The position numbers were made by a program, and so were the translations under genes. Below are positions 24,876 to 33,370 of a stretch of DNA of 64,000 nucleotides, one piece after another. This DNA is from Candidatus Korarchaeum sp. GTDB taxonomy: Archaea > Korarchaeota > Korarchaeia > Korarchaeales > Korarchaeaceae. The DNA is taken from contig JAWAID010000001.1 in assembly GCA_038888615.1 (NCBI GenBank), positions 744,001-808,000 on the forward strand, given 5' to 3'. A model generated the notes under the pieces. That model ran no database searches, was not told where the DNA came from, and worked only from the letters and a program-made list of their open reading frames with translations. The first letter of the stretch is position 1. Every line of letters begins with the position of its first letter.

Positions 24876-25479
24876 AGTAGTACAGACCCGATAGCACGAG
24901 CACCGTTACCATGGCGACAGCTATCGGGAGGCCTGAATTCAGGCTGGGCTCCTCAGCCTGGCTAATCTGAGTTGTTGACGTGAGCTGACCCGAAAGCCTC
25001 ACTACGGGTTCCAGCACCTTATCGGGGGGCTGGGCTCCGACGAAGACCCCGGCTACGGTCCAGTTCCCATCTATCACCACGGTAGTGGGCACCCCGCTCA
25101 CGCCGAAGTCCCTTGCGGTATCCTCACCGGCCAGGACGAGCTTCCAGTTGGAGGGTGGGTTGACCGAATTGAAGAACTCCAGGGCCTTCGATTCACCGCT
25201 CGAGACCATCATCACTATCCCTATGATCCCCTCCCTCTCGAGTCCGTACTCCCTCCAAGCAGTGGATAGGGCCGGTAGCTCCTCCCTGCAGTGAGGGCAC
25301 CACTCAGCCACGAACATCAGCACGACCACCTTCCCCCTCAGCGAGATAGTTGACAGGGCCTTGCCGTCGTAGCTGACTGCCCTCACGACGGGGGCCTCGC
25401 TCCCGACCTTGGGTAGGGCCGATATGGAGAGGATGGGTAGCGTCAGAGCGAACACCAGAAGGGCTACGGGGAACCTCAA
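24847..25479 (-). CDS. TlpA/ResA-like thioredoxin, exported and membrane-anchored
   Basis: A 210-residue protein. The N-terminus is a signal peptide (MRFPVALLVFALTLPILSISA). The thioredoxin domain has the active site FVAEWCPHCREELPAL near 58 and the cis-Pro segment FGVSGVPTTVVIDG near 128. The C-terminus is a single helix (LPIAVAMVTVLVLSGLYYYARR) with a basic tail, so the redox domain faces outside. Members reduce disulfides of exported proteins or cytochromes. ATG 25479 overlaps the PPP phosphatase stop (ATGA). Confidence 0.88.
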   Translation of the reverse strand: MRFPVALLVFALTLPILSISALPKVGSEAPVVRAVSYDGKALSTISLRGKVVVLMFVAEWCPHCREELPALSTAWREYGLEREGIIGIVMMVSSGESKALEFFNSVNPPSNWKLVLAGEDTARDFGVSGVPTTVVIDGNWTVAGVFVGAQPPDKVLEPVVRLSGQLTSTTQISQAEEPSLNSGLPIAVAMVTVLVLSGLYYYARRYRRRK

Positions 25480-26387
25480 ATCCTAAGCACCTCCACCTTC
25501 CTCCCATCGTAAACTGCCGCTGTCGGTGCGACGCCGTAGTAGCTGCACGAGAATATAGATATTAACTTATGCTCCAGGCCCTCGATGCCCGTCTCACCCC
25601 TGAAGAGCATCTTGTAACCATCCGGATAGGCCTCATGGGATCTTATAATTACCCTCAGCTTGTTTTCCCTCAGGAAATCCTCCAAAGCAGCTCTCCCATA
25701 GTACTTAACGCCTCCACCCCTGCTGAGGTTCTCCCCGAACCTATCGATGCTCTCGGAGGGGTCATTCCACAGGATCTGGAACGCTATCCTATCGCTCGGG
25801 ATCATGTCCTTCTTCCTAAGCGATGCTATCTGCTTCAGGGACCTCAGGCCCTCGGCTATCCCACCGTGAACCGCGAGTATGCCATCCACGAGCGCCGCGT
25901 AGGGGAGGTTCGAGAGGGCCTCGTTGTACCTTATGTAGACGTAAGGCCACTCGGATCCGTAAGTATGATAAAGGGCTTCCATGAACCCGTAACTAATGTT
26001 CACCGCCGGAGATTCGTGATTCCCCCTCAGTAATATGACCTTGTCCTCCTTCAAGTGGTTCGCGATTAGGTAATTCACGTTCTCCAACTGCTTGTCCCCC
26101 CTATCGACGTAATCCCCCAAGAAGACAACGTTGTACCCCTCGTTGAGGAACTTGGAGATCGCCCTAGTGGATACGTCAAAATCCCCGTGCGTATCCCCGA
26201 TGAAGGACGTCTTGCCCTTGAGCCTTACGAGCTGAGGTTCCCCATGGAGCTTCCTCTCAGCCTCATCCAAGAGGGCCATCACCTCCTCGAAGTCGAGGAT
26301 CTCCCCCCTCAGGGCCCTCCTCACGATGCTCCCCAGTTCAGCCCTCTCCCTCTTCCTCAGCCTCCTCATCAGCCTCATGAAGCTCAC
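25476..26387 (-). CDS. PPP-family serine/threonine protein phosphatase
   Basis: A 303-residue metallophosphatase with all PPP signature motifs: SFIGDTHGDFDVSTRAI (GDxHG), VVFLGDYVDRGDKQLENV (GDxVDRG), VILLRGNHESPAVN (GNHE) and AVHGGIAEGL (HGG), with metal-binding His also in IRSHEAYPDGY. Archaeal PPP enzymes remove phosphate from Ser/Thr of cytosolic proteins using Mn or Ni. The start is GTG 26387. It lies between alaX and the TlpA gene, tightly coupled to both. The kinase partner is not in the window. Confidence 0.92.
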   Translation of the reverse strand: MSFMRLMRRLRKRERAELGSIVRRALRGEILDFEEVMALLDEAERKLHGEPQLVRLKGKTSFIGDTHGDFDVSTRAISKFLNEGYNVVFLGDYVDRGDKQLENVNYLIANHLKEDKVILLRGNHESPAVNISYGFMEALYHTYGSEWPYVYIRYNEALSNLPYAALVDGILAVHGGIAEGLRSLKQIASLRKKDMIPSDRIAFQILWNDPSESIDRFGENLSRGGGVKYYGRAALEDFLRENKLRVIIRSHEAYPDGYKMLFRGETGIEGLEHKLISIFSCSYYGVAPTAAVYDGRKVEVLRI

Positions 26388-26389
26388 CG

Positions 26390-27109
26390 CTACGGGATCA
26401 AGGTGAAGTGTATCCTCCTGTTATTCTTCCCCTTGTTCTCCATACCTAGGAAGACGATCTGCCCCACCTCACTCGTATTCCTCACGTGAGGTCCCCCATC
26501 GGCTTGCGTATCTATACCCTCTATCTCAACGATCCTGAGCCTCTCGACATCAGGAGGGAGCGCCTTAGCTAGTTTCACTATCCCAGGTATCCTCATGGCT
26601 TCTTCCCTCTCCAAGTAATATATCTTCACGGGCCTCCCCTCAGCTAAGAGTCCATTGGTCTCGCTTATGACCTCCTCAACGAGCTCCCTATCCGGTCTCT
26701 CCAGGTTCACATCCACCCTGCTTCTCTCGTATCCCACACTATTCCCAGTCACAAGTACTCCGTGCTTCATGTTCATAATGGCTATCAGGGCGTGTAAAGC
26801 TGTATGCATCCTCATCACTCTGTACCTCCTCTCCCAATCCAGCACCCCCCTGACCCTATCCCCTTCCCTGAGCCCCTGCTCCCCTAAGCTATGCCAGACG
26901 AGGCCGCCCTCCTTCCTGACCTCGGTCACCTCGAAAGCATCACCGCCCCTCATCAGCTTGCCTGTATCGCTGGGGAGACCTCCACCCACGGGATAGAAGG
27001 CCGTCCTGTTCAGGGCCACCCTATTACCGCTGACGGAGATGACATCAGCCTCGAACTCTCTGAGGTAGCAGTCGTCCATGTAGAGGAGCTCCGTCCCCAA
27101 AGCTAGCAC
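26390..27109 (-). CDS. alaX: AlaX-type alanyl-tRNA editing protein
   Basis: A 239-residue stand-alone editing domain that hydrolyses Ser- or Gly-tRNA(Ala). The N-terminal LNRTAFYPVGGGLPSDTG matches the glycine-rich motif region of AlaXM. Zinc ligands are in MRMHTALHALIAIM (HxxxH near 102) and TQADGGPHVRNT near 203. The Ala-Asp form there replaces the Cys seen in AlaRS itself, as I recall for archaeal AlaX. The start is GTG 27109, 27 nt from a TATA-like TTAAAATAAG. It heads the alaX-phosphatase-TlpA-CPBP operon. Confidence 0.87.
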   Translation of the reverse strand: MLALGTELLYMDDCYLREFEADVISVSGNRVALNRTAFYPVGGGLPSDTGKLMRGGDAFEVTEVRKEGGLVWHSLGEQGLREGDRVRGVLDWERRYRVMRMHTALHALIAIMNMKHGVLVTGNSVGYERSRVDVNLERPDRELVEEVISETNGLLAEGRPVKIYYLEREEAMRIPGIVKLAKALPPDVERLRIVEIEGIDTQADGGPHVRNTSEVGQIVFLGMENKGKNNRRIHFTLIP

Positions 27110-27196
27110 CGCACCACTACCATGGGAACCTTATTTTAACTTTCCTCGCGGTGAGCCCTCGAAAGCTATTTTAACTCAGTGAGGTCAATTAGCCCA

Positions 27197-28612
27197 ATGA
27201 GACCCAAAGGCCTGATGTTGATCTCAGTTATGGTGATACTCGTCAGCCTATCCCAAGCTTCCTCTCAATCTACCTGGGATCTATCCGTACTGAGGGTGAC
27301 GCTCTTCCCCCCTGACGCTGAGGTCCAGCAGGGACAGCCCCTCCTGATCACGATCTACATCGGTAATAACGAACTGGCCCAGTTCTCAGGCACCGTCACC
27401 GTGAGCCTATACGTGGATGGCTTCCTAGCATCCAAGGAGAACTGGCAGATCGGGAACCTCTCCTTGGGTTCAGTCCCGATACCATCAGGGGGTTACAGGA
27501 CGGTGGTCACCAGCTTGAGCACCTCCGCGCTGACGGTGGGGGTCCACGAGCTGACGATAGAGGTAAGCCCAAAGGGATACACTGATCCCAGGATGAGCGA
27601 TAACCGCTACTCCCTGAACTTCGTTGTAGTGCCCCTAGTGAACCCATTCATAGAGGTGGAGGGTGAGCTCGTCCAGGGTAGGGAGTACGAGGTGTTCGTT
27701 CACGTACCGAACCCGAGGAGCGAGCCCCTGGAGAGGGTGAGGGTTAAGCTGCTCATAAACGGGAGTGACGAGGTGAAGGAGGTATACGTCCCCCCCAGGT
27801 CCATCTCAGCGGCTAAGTTCTACTATGAGCCTAAATCGCCCGGAACATTGCAATTAGAGGCCCTACTGCTTAAGGAGGATCAGTTGATGAGTAGGGCATC
27901 CATCAGCGTGATCGTGAGGCCCTCATGTGACCTAGGGGTAGCTGGAGCTCAGGTGGGTGAGAGGGTCTTCGCGGGGGAGCCCCTGTCGGGGAAGCTGAGG
28001 GTCTACAACCGGGGGCTCTCTCAGACGAGGGCGAACCTCACCGTAGCCCTGGACGGGGAAGTGCTGGAGGTCAAGACGCTCGACTTCCTGGATCCGGGGA
28101 GCGAGAGGGAAGTGGAGTTCGCCTTGGGGATGGAGCCCTTAAGAGTAGGATCCCACGTCATTACTGCTAGGGTAGATCCCTTAGATGCTATCGACCTGGA
28201 TCCAGCTAATAACGATTTCTCGGTCAGCTTCAAGGTGATACCCGTCCCCATCTCCATCTCAGCCAGGGCCTCAGGTGGGGAAGTCGATGTCAACCTGACT
28301 AACCTGGCTGACGTGATCGCGAACCTAGAGGTCTCCGTCCTGAGGAACGGGAGCGAGATCAGGAGGACCAACCTGGTCCTAGGAGCTGGTGAGAGTGAGT
28401 CCGTGAGGATAAGGGGGTTGGACCCCGGGAACTATACCATAGTGGTCTACGACCGCGGTGCCGCTGTCGCCTCGACGGATGTCAGCGTAGGAGGAGGGTT
28501 CACTTTCGAGAACATCTCCCCTCTCTGGTCAATAGCAGTGATCCCGATAGCGGGTGCTCTGATTTACTACGCGATCTACGTGAGGAGGAGAAGGAAGAAG
28601 TGGCCATCTTAA
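27197..28612 (+). CDS. Exported CARDB-like surface protein, C-terminally anchored
   Basis: About 471 residues. A signal peptide (MRPKGLMLISVMVILVSLSQASSQ) is followed by three or four CARDB/Ig-like domains, recognisable by phrases such as LSVLRVTLFPPDAEVQQGQP, LGVAGAQVGERVFAGEPLSG and DPANNDFSVSF. A final helix (WSIAVIPIAGALIYYAIYV) and a basic tail anchor it. Several NxS/T sites suggest glycosylation. I prefer ATG 27197 to GTG 27179 because the TATA-like TATTTTAAC at 27167-27175 is 26 nt upstream. No catalytic domain is seen. Confidence 0.8.
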   Translation: MRPKGLMLISVMVILVSLSQASSQSTWDLSVLRVTLFPPDAEVQQGQPLLITIYIGNNELAQFSGTVTVSLYVDGFLASKENWQIGNLSLGSVPIPSGGYRTVVTSLSTSALTVGVHELTIEVSPKGYTDPRMSDNRYSLNFVVVPLVNPFIEVEGELVQGREYEVFVHVPNPRSEPLERVRVKLLINGSDEVKEVYVPPRSISAAKFYYEPKSPGTLQLEALLLKEDQLMSRASISVIVRPSCDLGVAGAQVGERVFAGEPLSGKLRVYNRGLSQTRANLTVALDGEVLEVKTLDFLDPGSEREVEFALGMEPLRVGSHVITARVDPLDAIDLDPANNDFSVSFKVIPVPISISARASGGEVDVNLTNLADVIANLEVSVLRNGSEIRRTNLVLGAGESESVRIRGLDPGNYTIVVYDRGAAVASTDVSVGGGFTFENISPLWSIAVIPIAGALIYYAIYVRRRRKKWPS

Positions 28613-28739
28613 TCGGAAGCCACCAGGAGTAGCTCGCTACCTTCATCTAAGGAGGGCCACGCGCCTTCCCTCACGTGAAACTTTCAGCGAAATATCGGGG
28701 ATTCCCAAGGTGTTAATAACGTGGGAGCGTTTACCCTCG

Positions 28740-29036
28740 ATGAGGGCGCGCATCCTCCCGGCTTTCCTCCTACTGATAACTTTAGCCCCTATCCTCACTG
28801 TTGAGGCCCAGAACCCTTTCTCCTGGCTGGAGGAATCCATAAAGGGACTCACCGATAGTGTGATAGGGCTGCTGAACTTGCTGAAGTCCTCCGCTATCAC
28901 CGTGGGGAGGGTGATGGCGGGGGTGCTGATAGCCCTGGGAGTCGTGCTTTGGGGGAGCGACATATTCAGTTACAAGGGTAAGAGGATGATATTAGCTGGA
29001 CTGATCCTCCTAATCGTCATGGAGATGATACCCTAG
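28740..29036 (+). CDS. Small exported two-helix protein, VirB2/TrbC/CedA1 pilin-like architecture
   Basis: A 98-residue protein. It has a signal peptide (MRARILPAFLLLITLAPILTVEAQN), an amphipathic stretch (FSWLEESIKGLTDSVIGLLN), then two hydrophobic helices (VGRVMAGVLIALGVVLWGS and MILAGLILLIVMEMIP) joined by the short basic loop YKGKR. This layout is that of conjugation-type pilins and the archaeal DNA-import pilins CedA1/TedC. Sequence similarity is not proven, and no ATPase or channel partner is nearby. The TATA-like TTAATAAC at 28712-28719 lies 25 nt before ATG 28740. Confidence 0.65.
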   Translation: MRARILPAFLLLITLAPILTVEAQNPFSWLEESIKGLTDSVIGLLNLLKSSAITVGRVMAGVLIALGVVLWGSDIFSYKGKRMILAGLILLIVMEMIP

Positions 29037-29083
29037 CCAGCGGTTCGTGAAGGGCTCAGCCACCCCAAGTGAAAATCCTCACC

Positions 29084-29111
29084 GGGGCTCCTGAGAGGTG
29101 AAGCGAGCCCC
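29084..29111. repeat. Inverted repeat hairpin upstream of nitrilase gene
   Basis: GGGGCTC (29084-29090) and GAGCCCC (29105-29111) form a perfect 7-bp stem around a 14-nt loop. It directly abuts a TATA-like ATTATAAAC at 29112-29120. It could end the preceding transcript or bind a regulator of the nitrilase operon. Confidence 0.4.
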
Positions 29112-29189
29112 ATTATAAACGGGGACTTCGAGATACCTTCGCTACGTAAAGGTTATCTTGGGTCGGGGTGTGGGGACCTAGGGTATCTG

Positions 29190-29987
29190 ATGAAGAGAAT
29201 AGGATTCGTTCAAACGAACCCGGAATTCGGTATGGTTGAAAGGAACGTGAGAAGAGCGATTGAGCTTGCTTCAAACGTCGAAGCAGACTTGCTGGTCTTC
29301 CCAGAGCTCTTCAACACCGGTTACCTATTCCTCTCTAGGGAGGAGGTGATGAAGCTCTCCGAGGACACGGACGGCTTCACGGTCAGGAGCATGAGCGCCT
29401 TCTCAGCCGAACACTCGACCGCGGTGATCGCTGGCTTCGCCGAGAGGGAGGGCGATAGGGTTTACAACTCAGCGGTGGTGATAGATGAGAGCGGGGACTT
29501 GAGAGGGGTTTACAGGAAGACGCACTTGTTCTTCGAGGAGAAGCTGCTGTTCGACCCAGGGGACACCGGGTTCAGGGTCTTCGAGTTAGCTGGGATGAGG
29601 GTCGGCGTCATGATATGCTTCGACTGGGTCTTCCCGGAATCCGCTAGGACCCTAGCCCTACTGGGGGCGCAGGTGATAGCCCACCCATCCTGCCTGGTGA
29701 TGCCTTACGCACCGAAGGCGGATCCCGTGAGGGCCTTCGAGAACAGGGTGTTCGTGATCCTCGCCGATAGGAGCGGTTTCGAGGAGAGGGGAGGGAAGAG
29801 GCTAAAGTATTACGGTATGAGCATGATAGTTGACCCCAGGATGAGTGTACTAGCTCAAGCTCCTGAGGAGGGGGAGCACGTAGCCGTAGTCGATGTGGAT
29901 CCTGGCCTGGCCGATGATAAGAGGGTCAACGAGCTCAACGATATATTCTCGGACAGGAGGCCGGAGTTCTATGGGAAGATATGTTAA
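29190..29987 (+). CDS. Nitrilase-superfamily carbon-nitrogen hydrolase
   Basis: A 265-residue enzyme with the Glu-Lys-Cys triad: LLVFPELFNTGYLF (Glu near 43), GVYRKTHLFFEE (Lys near 112) and VGVMICFDWVFPESAR (Cys near 146). The family hydrolyses amides such as omega-amido acids, N-carbamoyl amines or deaminated glutathione. The substrate is not readable, although a spermidine synthase nearby makes N-carbamoylputrescine a possibility. It overlaps the next gene by 17 bp. Confidence 0.9.
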   Translation: MKRIGFVQTNPEFGMVERNVRRAIELASNVEADLLVFPELFNTGYLFLSREEVMKLSEDTDGFTVRSMSAFSAEHSTAVIAGFAEREGDRVYNSAVVIDESGDLRGVYRKTHLFFEEKLLFDPGDTGFRVFELAGMRVGVMICFDWVFPESARTLALLGAQVIAHPSCLVMPYAPKADPVRAFENRVFVILADRSGFEERGGKRLKYYGMSMIVDPRMSVLAQAPEEGEHVAVVDVDPGLADDKRVNELNDIFSDRRPEFYGKIC

Positions 29988-31569
29988 GGCCTTCCTGGCA
30001 ATAGCCCTAGCTTCGATGCTACTTCCCTCCATTGGATCTTCAGCCGATTCCCTCACCCTCTACGCCACGGTGGACTGCTACATCGCCAGCTGGTCACCCA
30101 ACGCGAACCTGCACGGTGAGATTTTGAAGGTCCTGAGGAGTAAGGTGGGAAACAGCTACAATGAGTCCAGAGCTATAATGAGCTTTGACCTCACGGAACT
30201 GACGAAGATACCCCGTGGCTCTAAGGTAGAGGAGGCTAGATTGATACTTAAGGTGGTGAATCACTCCAACGTTGGGATAGAGATCTGGGAACTAGCTGGA
30301 GATCCGGATATACTCTCAGTGAGCTGGCTCAGGTCTAGCTCGAGGGACGAGTGGCTTACACCCGGAGGTGACTTACTCAGGAAGGTCGGCGAGGTAAGGA
30401 CGAGCTCCGGCGAGCTGAGGATAGACATAAGGGATTACATCCAATCCCTAGTTAACCATGAGGTAAACGCATCCGGCTGGTTCATCCTGAAGGTGGCGGA
30501 GGGCGAGGAGGGTTACTTTCACTTCTACTCGGAGCTATCCGCTAACAAGCCCAGGATTGAGGTTAGCTACAGACCCGCCTCCCTAGATCTGACCCTCGAA
30601 TCGAGTGATCTCAGGATCTCTCAGGGGAACTCAGCTCTCGTGAAGGTTTACGTCAACGGGTACTTGGGATCAGAGGTCTCCCTAAGAGTTCAAGCCCCTG
30701 ATTTCCTCAACTTCACGATCTCCCCGGAGAGGGGCTACCCTTCCTTCGTGAGCACGCTAAACCTGACGGTCCCCGAGCATGCGCCAGGCGGTACCTACAC
30801 CTTGACGCTCTCAGCAGTGGGGGCGCTGAACAGGAGCGTTACCCTGAGGCTTACCGTATTGGAGAGGAAGGGATTCGTCGTAACGGGACCGAAGGAGGCT
30901 AAGTTGAGGGGAGGATTCACCGAGACTTTGAAGCTGATGATAATCCCCACCGGGAACTTCAGCGGTGAGGTAACTGCCTCACTGCTCGAAGCACCCAATT
31001 GGTTGGGCGTGGCGATCGATCCCCCTAAGGGAAGGCCTCCCTTCAACCTCACCATAACATTGAAACCTTTACCTGAAATTGGCACAACAGGTAAAATAAA
31101 AATCCTATTTAGGGGACAGCTTAGTAAATTTTATGAGATATCTTTGAGCGTTAGAGCCAGGAGCGTGGCCATCTACAGCAACGAGGTGGACTGGGGCCTC
31201 TCCAGGGAGCTCATAAGGTCCTACTCCAACGCATCGCTGGTGGTCCGAAGGATAGGTAATAGCAGTCTCTTCCCGAACTACGATCTGGTCATAGTGTTGG
31301 GGGGCCATAGGGCTCCTACCGATAGGTACATGCCGGTTAACGTGGCCTCCAAGCTCCTGAATGAGACCGAGAGGAACTTGCTCGAGGGAGGAACTAGCTT
31401 AGTCGCTGTTAAGACTGAGGGAACGACTTTCATAGTCATAGTCGCAGGGAAGACCAGGAAGGAGACAGCGGCTTTACTCTCATCGGATCCAGATGCTGAC
31501 GGGATCCCTCTGATAGCTGAACTCATTACGGAGGATCCTCGTGAGGTGGCGAGGTCTTACAGGTCATGA
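29971..31569 (+). CDS. Exported DNRLRE-type surface protein with Ig-like and S-layer-like domains
   Basis: About 532 residues. A signal peptide starts at ATG 29971 (MGRYVKAFLAIALASMLLPS). Residues 25-185 form a DNRLRE-like beta domain (TLYATVDCYIASWSPNANLH, RAIMSFDLTELTKIPRGSKV, DYIQSLVNHE). Two beta-sandwich repeats follow. Residues near 385-500 are a domain with LVIVLGGHRAPTDRYMP and FIVIVAGKTRKETAALL, also found in the transglutaminase protein at 35810-37429. The end has a calcium-loop-like SDPDADGIPLIAEL. No transmembrane anchor is evident. It overlaps the nitrilase gene. Confidence 0.77.
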   Translation: MGRYVKAFLAIALASMLLPSIGSSADSLTLYATVDCYIASWSPNANLHGEILKVLRSKVGNSYNESRAIMSFDLTELTKIPRGSKVEEARLILKVVNHSNVGIEIWELAGDPDILSVSWLRSSSRDEWLTPGGDLLRKVGEVRTSSGELRIDIRDYIQSLVNHEVNASGWFILKVAEGEEGYFHFYSELSANKPRIEVSYRPASLDLTLESSDLRISQGNSALVKVYVNGYLGSEVSLRVQAPDFLNFTISPERGYPSFVSTLNLTVPEHAPGGTYTLTLSAVGALNRSVTLRLTVLERKGFVVTGPKEAKLRGGFTETLKLMIIPTGNFSGEVTASLLEAPNWLGVAIDPPKGRPPFNLTITLKPLPEIGTTGKIKILFRGQLSKFYEISLSVRARSVAIYSNEVDWGLSRELIRSYSNASLVVRRIGNSSLFPNYDLVIVLGGHRAPTDRYMPVNVASKLLNETERNLLEGGTSLVAVKTEGTTFIVIVAGKTRKETAALLSSDPDADGIPLIAELITEDPREVARSYRS

Positions 31570-31630
31570 GGAACTCAACTAGAGCTTCCCCTCTTTGAAA
31601 TGTTTTTAAATTGGATGTGTAGCTTGCAGT

Positions 31631-32572
31631 ATGCCTCTTAGGCTACCTAAGCCAGGCTTAAGGAACGTAGAAGGGCACTTACTCTACTTAGAGCACGTCG
31701 GACCACACATGGCGACGCTCCACATAGTGAACGGGGTACTGTCCTCGGAGGTGACTCCAGCAGGGCAGCTGGTTGAGACGGTAGATCTCGAGCTCTTCGG
31801 AAAATCCCTGTTCATTGAGCACATAATAATGGTCACCTTATATGATGAGTTCATTTACCACGAGTCACTAGTTCATCCCGCGCTGATCTCGCTGGAGAGA
31901 CCCGAGAGGGTCCTGATAATAGGAGGAGGGGACGGTGGGGCCCTGAGGGAGGTCCTGAAGCACCCCGTGGAGGAGGTCACGGTGGTCGAGCTGGACAGGT
32001 CCGTGATAGAGATCGTCAAGAGGAACATCCCAGAGGTTCCGGGGGACTCCTTCGAGGATGCTAGGGTCAAGCTAATCATAGGTGATGGGAGGAAGTACGT
32101 TGAGAGCTGCGAAGAGAAGTACGATGCCGTGATACTGGATCTGACTGATCCTTATGGTCAAGCGGTGAGGCTCTACACCAGGGAGTTCTACTTCATGGTG
32201 AGGAGGCTGATAAGGGAGGGGGGACTCATGGTGACCCACAGCGAGGGCATTAACCTGAACAAACTCGTCTTCCAGAGGATATACAGGGCGATAAGGGAGG
32301 TTTTCCGAAAGCAAGCAGTGGCTAAAGCTTATGTACCATCCTTCAACGATGAATGGTCCTTCACATTCGGCTCAGATTACATGGTCCCCCCGGAACTCGA
32401 TAGGAGCACCTTGGAGAGGAGGTTCGAGGAGAGGTTGAAGGGAAGGACCAGGTTCTACCTACCCGAGGTGCACTACGCGATCTTCAACCTCCCAGCCTAC
32501 CTGAGGGAAGCCCTAGATGAGGAAGTGGCTCCCAGCACTGATGAGAACCCAGCTGAGATATACGAGGAGTGA
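31631..32572 (+). CDS. speE: Spermidine/thermospermine synthase family aminopropyltransferase
   Basis: A 313-residue polyamine aminopropyltransferase. The N-terminal beta domain precedes DEFIYHESLVHPALISL near 77. The decarboxylated-SAM site is RVLIIGGGDGGALREVLKH near 98, with the acidic VVELDRSVIEIV. The catalytic Asp region is VILDLTDPYGQA near 168. The substrate choice (putrescine, agmatine or longer amines) cannot be decided by eye. A TATA-like GTTTTTAAATT at about 31602-31612 implies a leaderless start at ATG 31631. It meets tyrA end to end with no gap. Confidence 0.9.
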   Translation: MPLRLPKPGLRNVEGHLLYLEHVGPHMATLHIVNGVLSSEVTPAGQLVETVDLELFGKSLFIEHIIMVTLYDEFIYHESLVHPALISLERPERVLIIGGGDGGALREVLKHPVEEVTVVELDRSVIEIVKRNIPEVPGDSFEDARVKLIIGDGRKYVESCEEKYDAVILDLTDPYGQAVRLYTREFYFMVRRLIREGGLMVTHSEGINLNKLVFQRIYRAIREVFRKQAVAKAYVPSFNDEWSFTFGSDYMVPPELDRSTLERRFEERLKGRTRFYLPEVHYAIFNLPAYLREALDEEVAPSTDENPAEIYEE

Positions 32573-33370
32573 TCATACGGTATAGAGCAGTTTATAAGCC
32601 TCCTCAGGATCCATGATCCTCACCCACCTCTTTATCTTCCCCCTGATCTTCCCGAAGTCCTTGGATCCCAAGTCGGATAGGAAGTCCCTCAGGCAACCCT
32701 CGAAGTAAGGGTTCTGAGTGATCAACTCCTGACTCAGGTTTTCCCCTTGGGTTAGGGTGGCCATAGCTACTCTCAGGAACCAGGAGATCGTGGTTGTGCT
32801 CGCTGATGCTAAGGCTTCGGAGTACTCGTCCGATGAGGAGAGGAAGGCGTTCATAATGAGGTGTATCAGCCCGAGCCAAGCCATGGCTTTATCATGCTCC
32901 TCCAAGCTCATTGGGATCAGCTTGAATGGGAAAAGCGAGGATAGGTAAGAAATCTCCTCCTTCAGATCGCTGACCTCGATGACAGCGGCCTTACCCGAGC
33001 TGAATTCCCTCAACCCCGGACCGAAGAGGGGATGGAAGGAAATCCCCAGGATGCCTCTGAGCTTGAGTCTCCTCATAGCCCCTATGACGGGGCTCTTAAC
33101 GGAGCTTATCTCCATTACGACGCTACCCTCCCTCATCTCCCTACTCATAACTTCCACGATAGGCGCTACTGTCGAGATGGGGGTGCAGACCAGAGCTGAA
33201 TCGAAGTTCCCCAACCCCCTTAGCTCCCACTGAGGCTTGACACCCAGCCTCCTGCTGAGCTCCTCCACCCTGCTCCTATCGATATCGTGAACAGAGACCT
33301 CGTGCTCCTCGAGCAGGTACTTGGAGAAGAGGGAGCCCATGGCACCGGCTCCCACTATCAGGATCTCCAA
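32573..33370 (-). CDS. tyrA: Prephenate dehydrogenase (TyrA family)
   Basis: A 265-residue protein. The NAD(P) fold opens with MEILIVGAGAMGSLFSKYLLE. The catalytic region has SSVKSPVIGAMRRLKLRGILGISFHPLFGPGL near 95-120, with the conserved Ser and His of the prephenate dehydrogenase family. It oxidises and decarboxylates prephenate to 4-hydroxyphenylpyruvate on the way to tyrosine. It overlaps the chorismate mutase-aminotransferase gene by 13 bp and ends the aromatic operon. Confidence 0.87.
   Translation of the reverse strand: MEILIVGAGAMGSLFSKYLLEEHEVSVHDIDRSRVEELSRRLGVKPQWELRGLGNFDSALVCTPISTVAPIVEVMSREMREGSVVMEISSVKSPVIGAMRRLKLRGILGISFHPLFGPGLREFSSGKAAVIEVSDLKEEISYLSSLFPFKLIPMSLEEHDKAMAWLGLIHLIMNAFLSSSDEYSEALASASTTTISWFLRVAMATLTQGENLSQELITQNPYFEGCLRDFLSDLGSKDFGKIRGKIKRWVRIMDPEEAYKLLYTV

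Noticed and set aside
29071-29111. C/D-box small RNA around AGTGAAA and CTGA before the nitrilase gene
   Set aside because: The C-like boxes deviate from RTGATGA and no terminal D box follows. The hairpin explanation is simpler.
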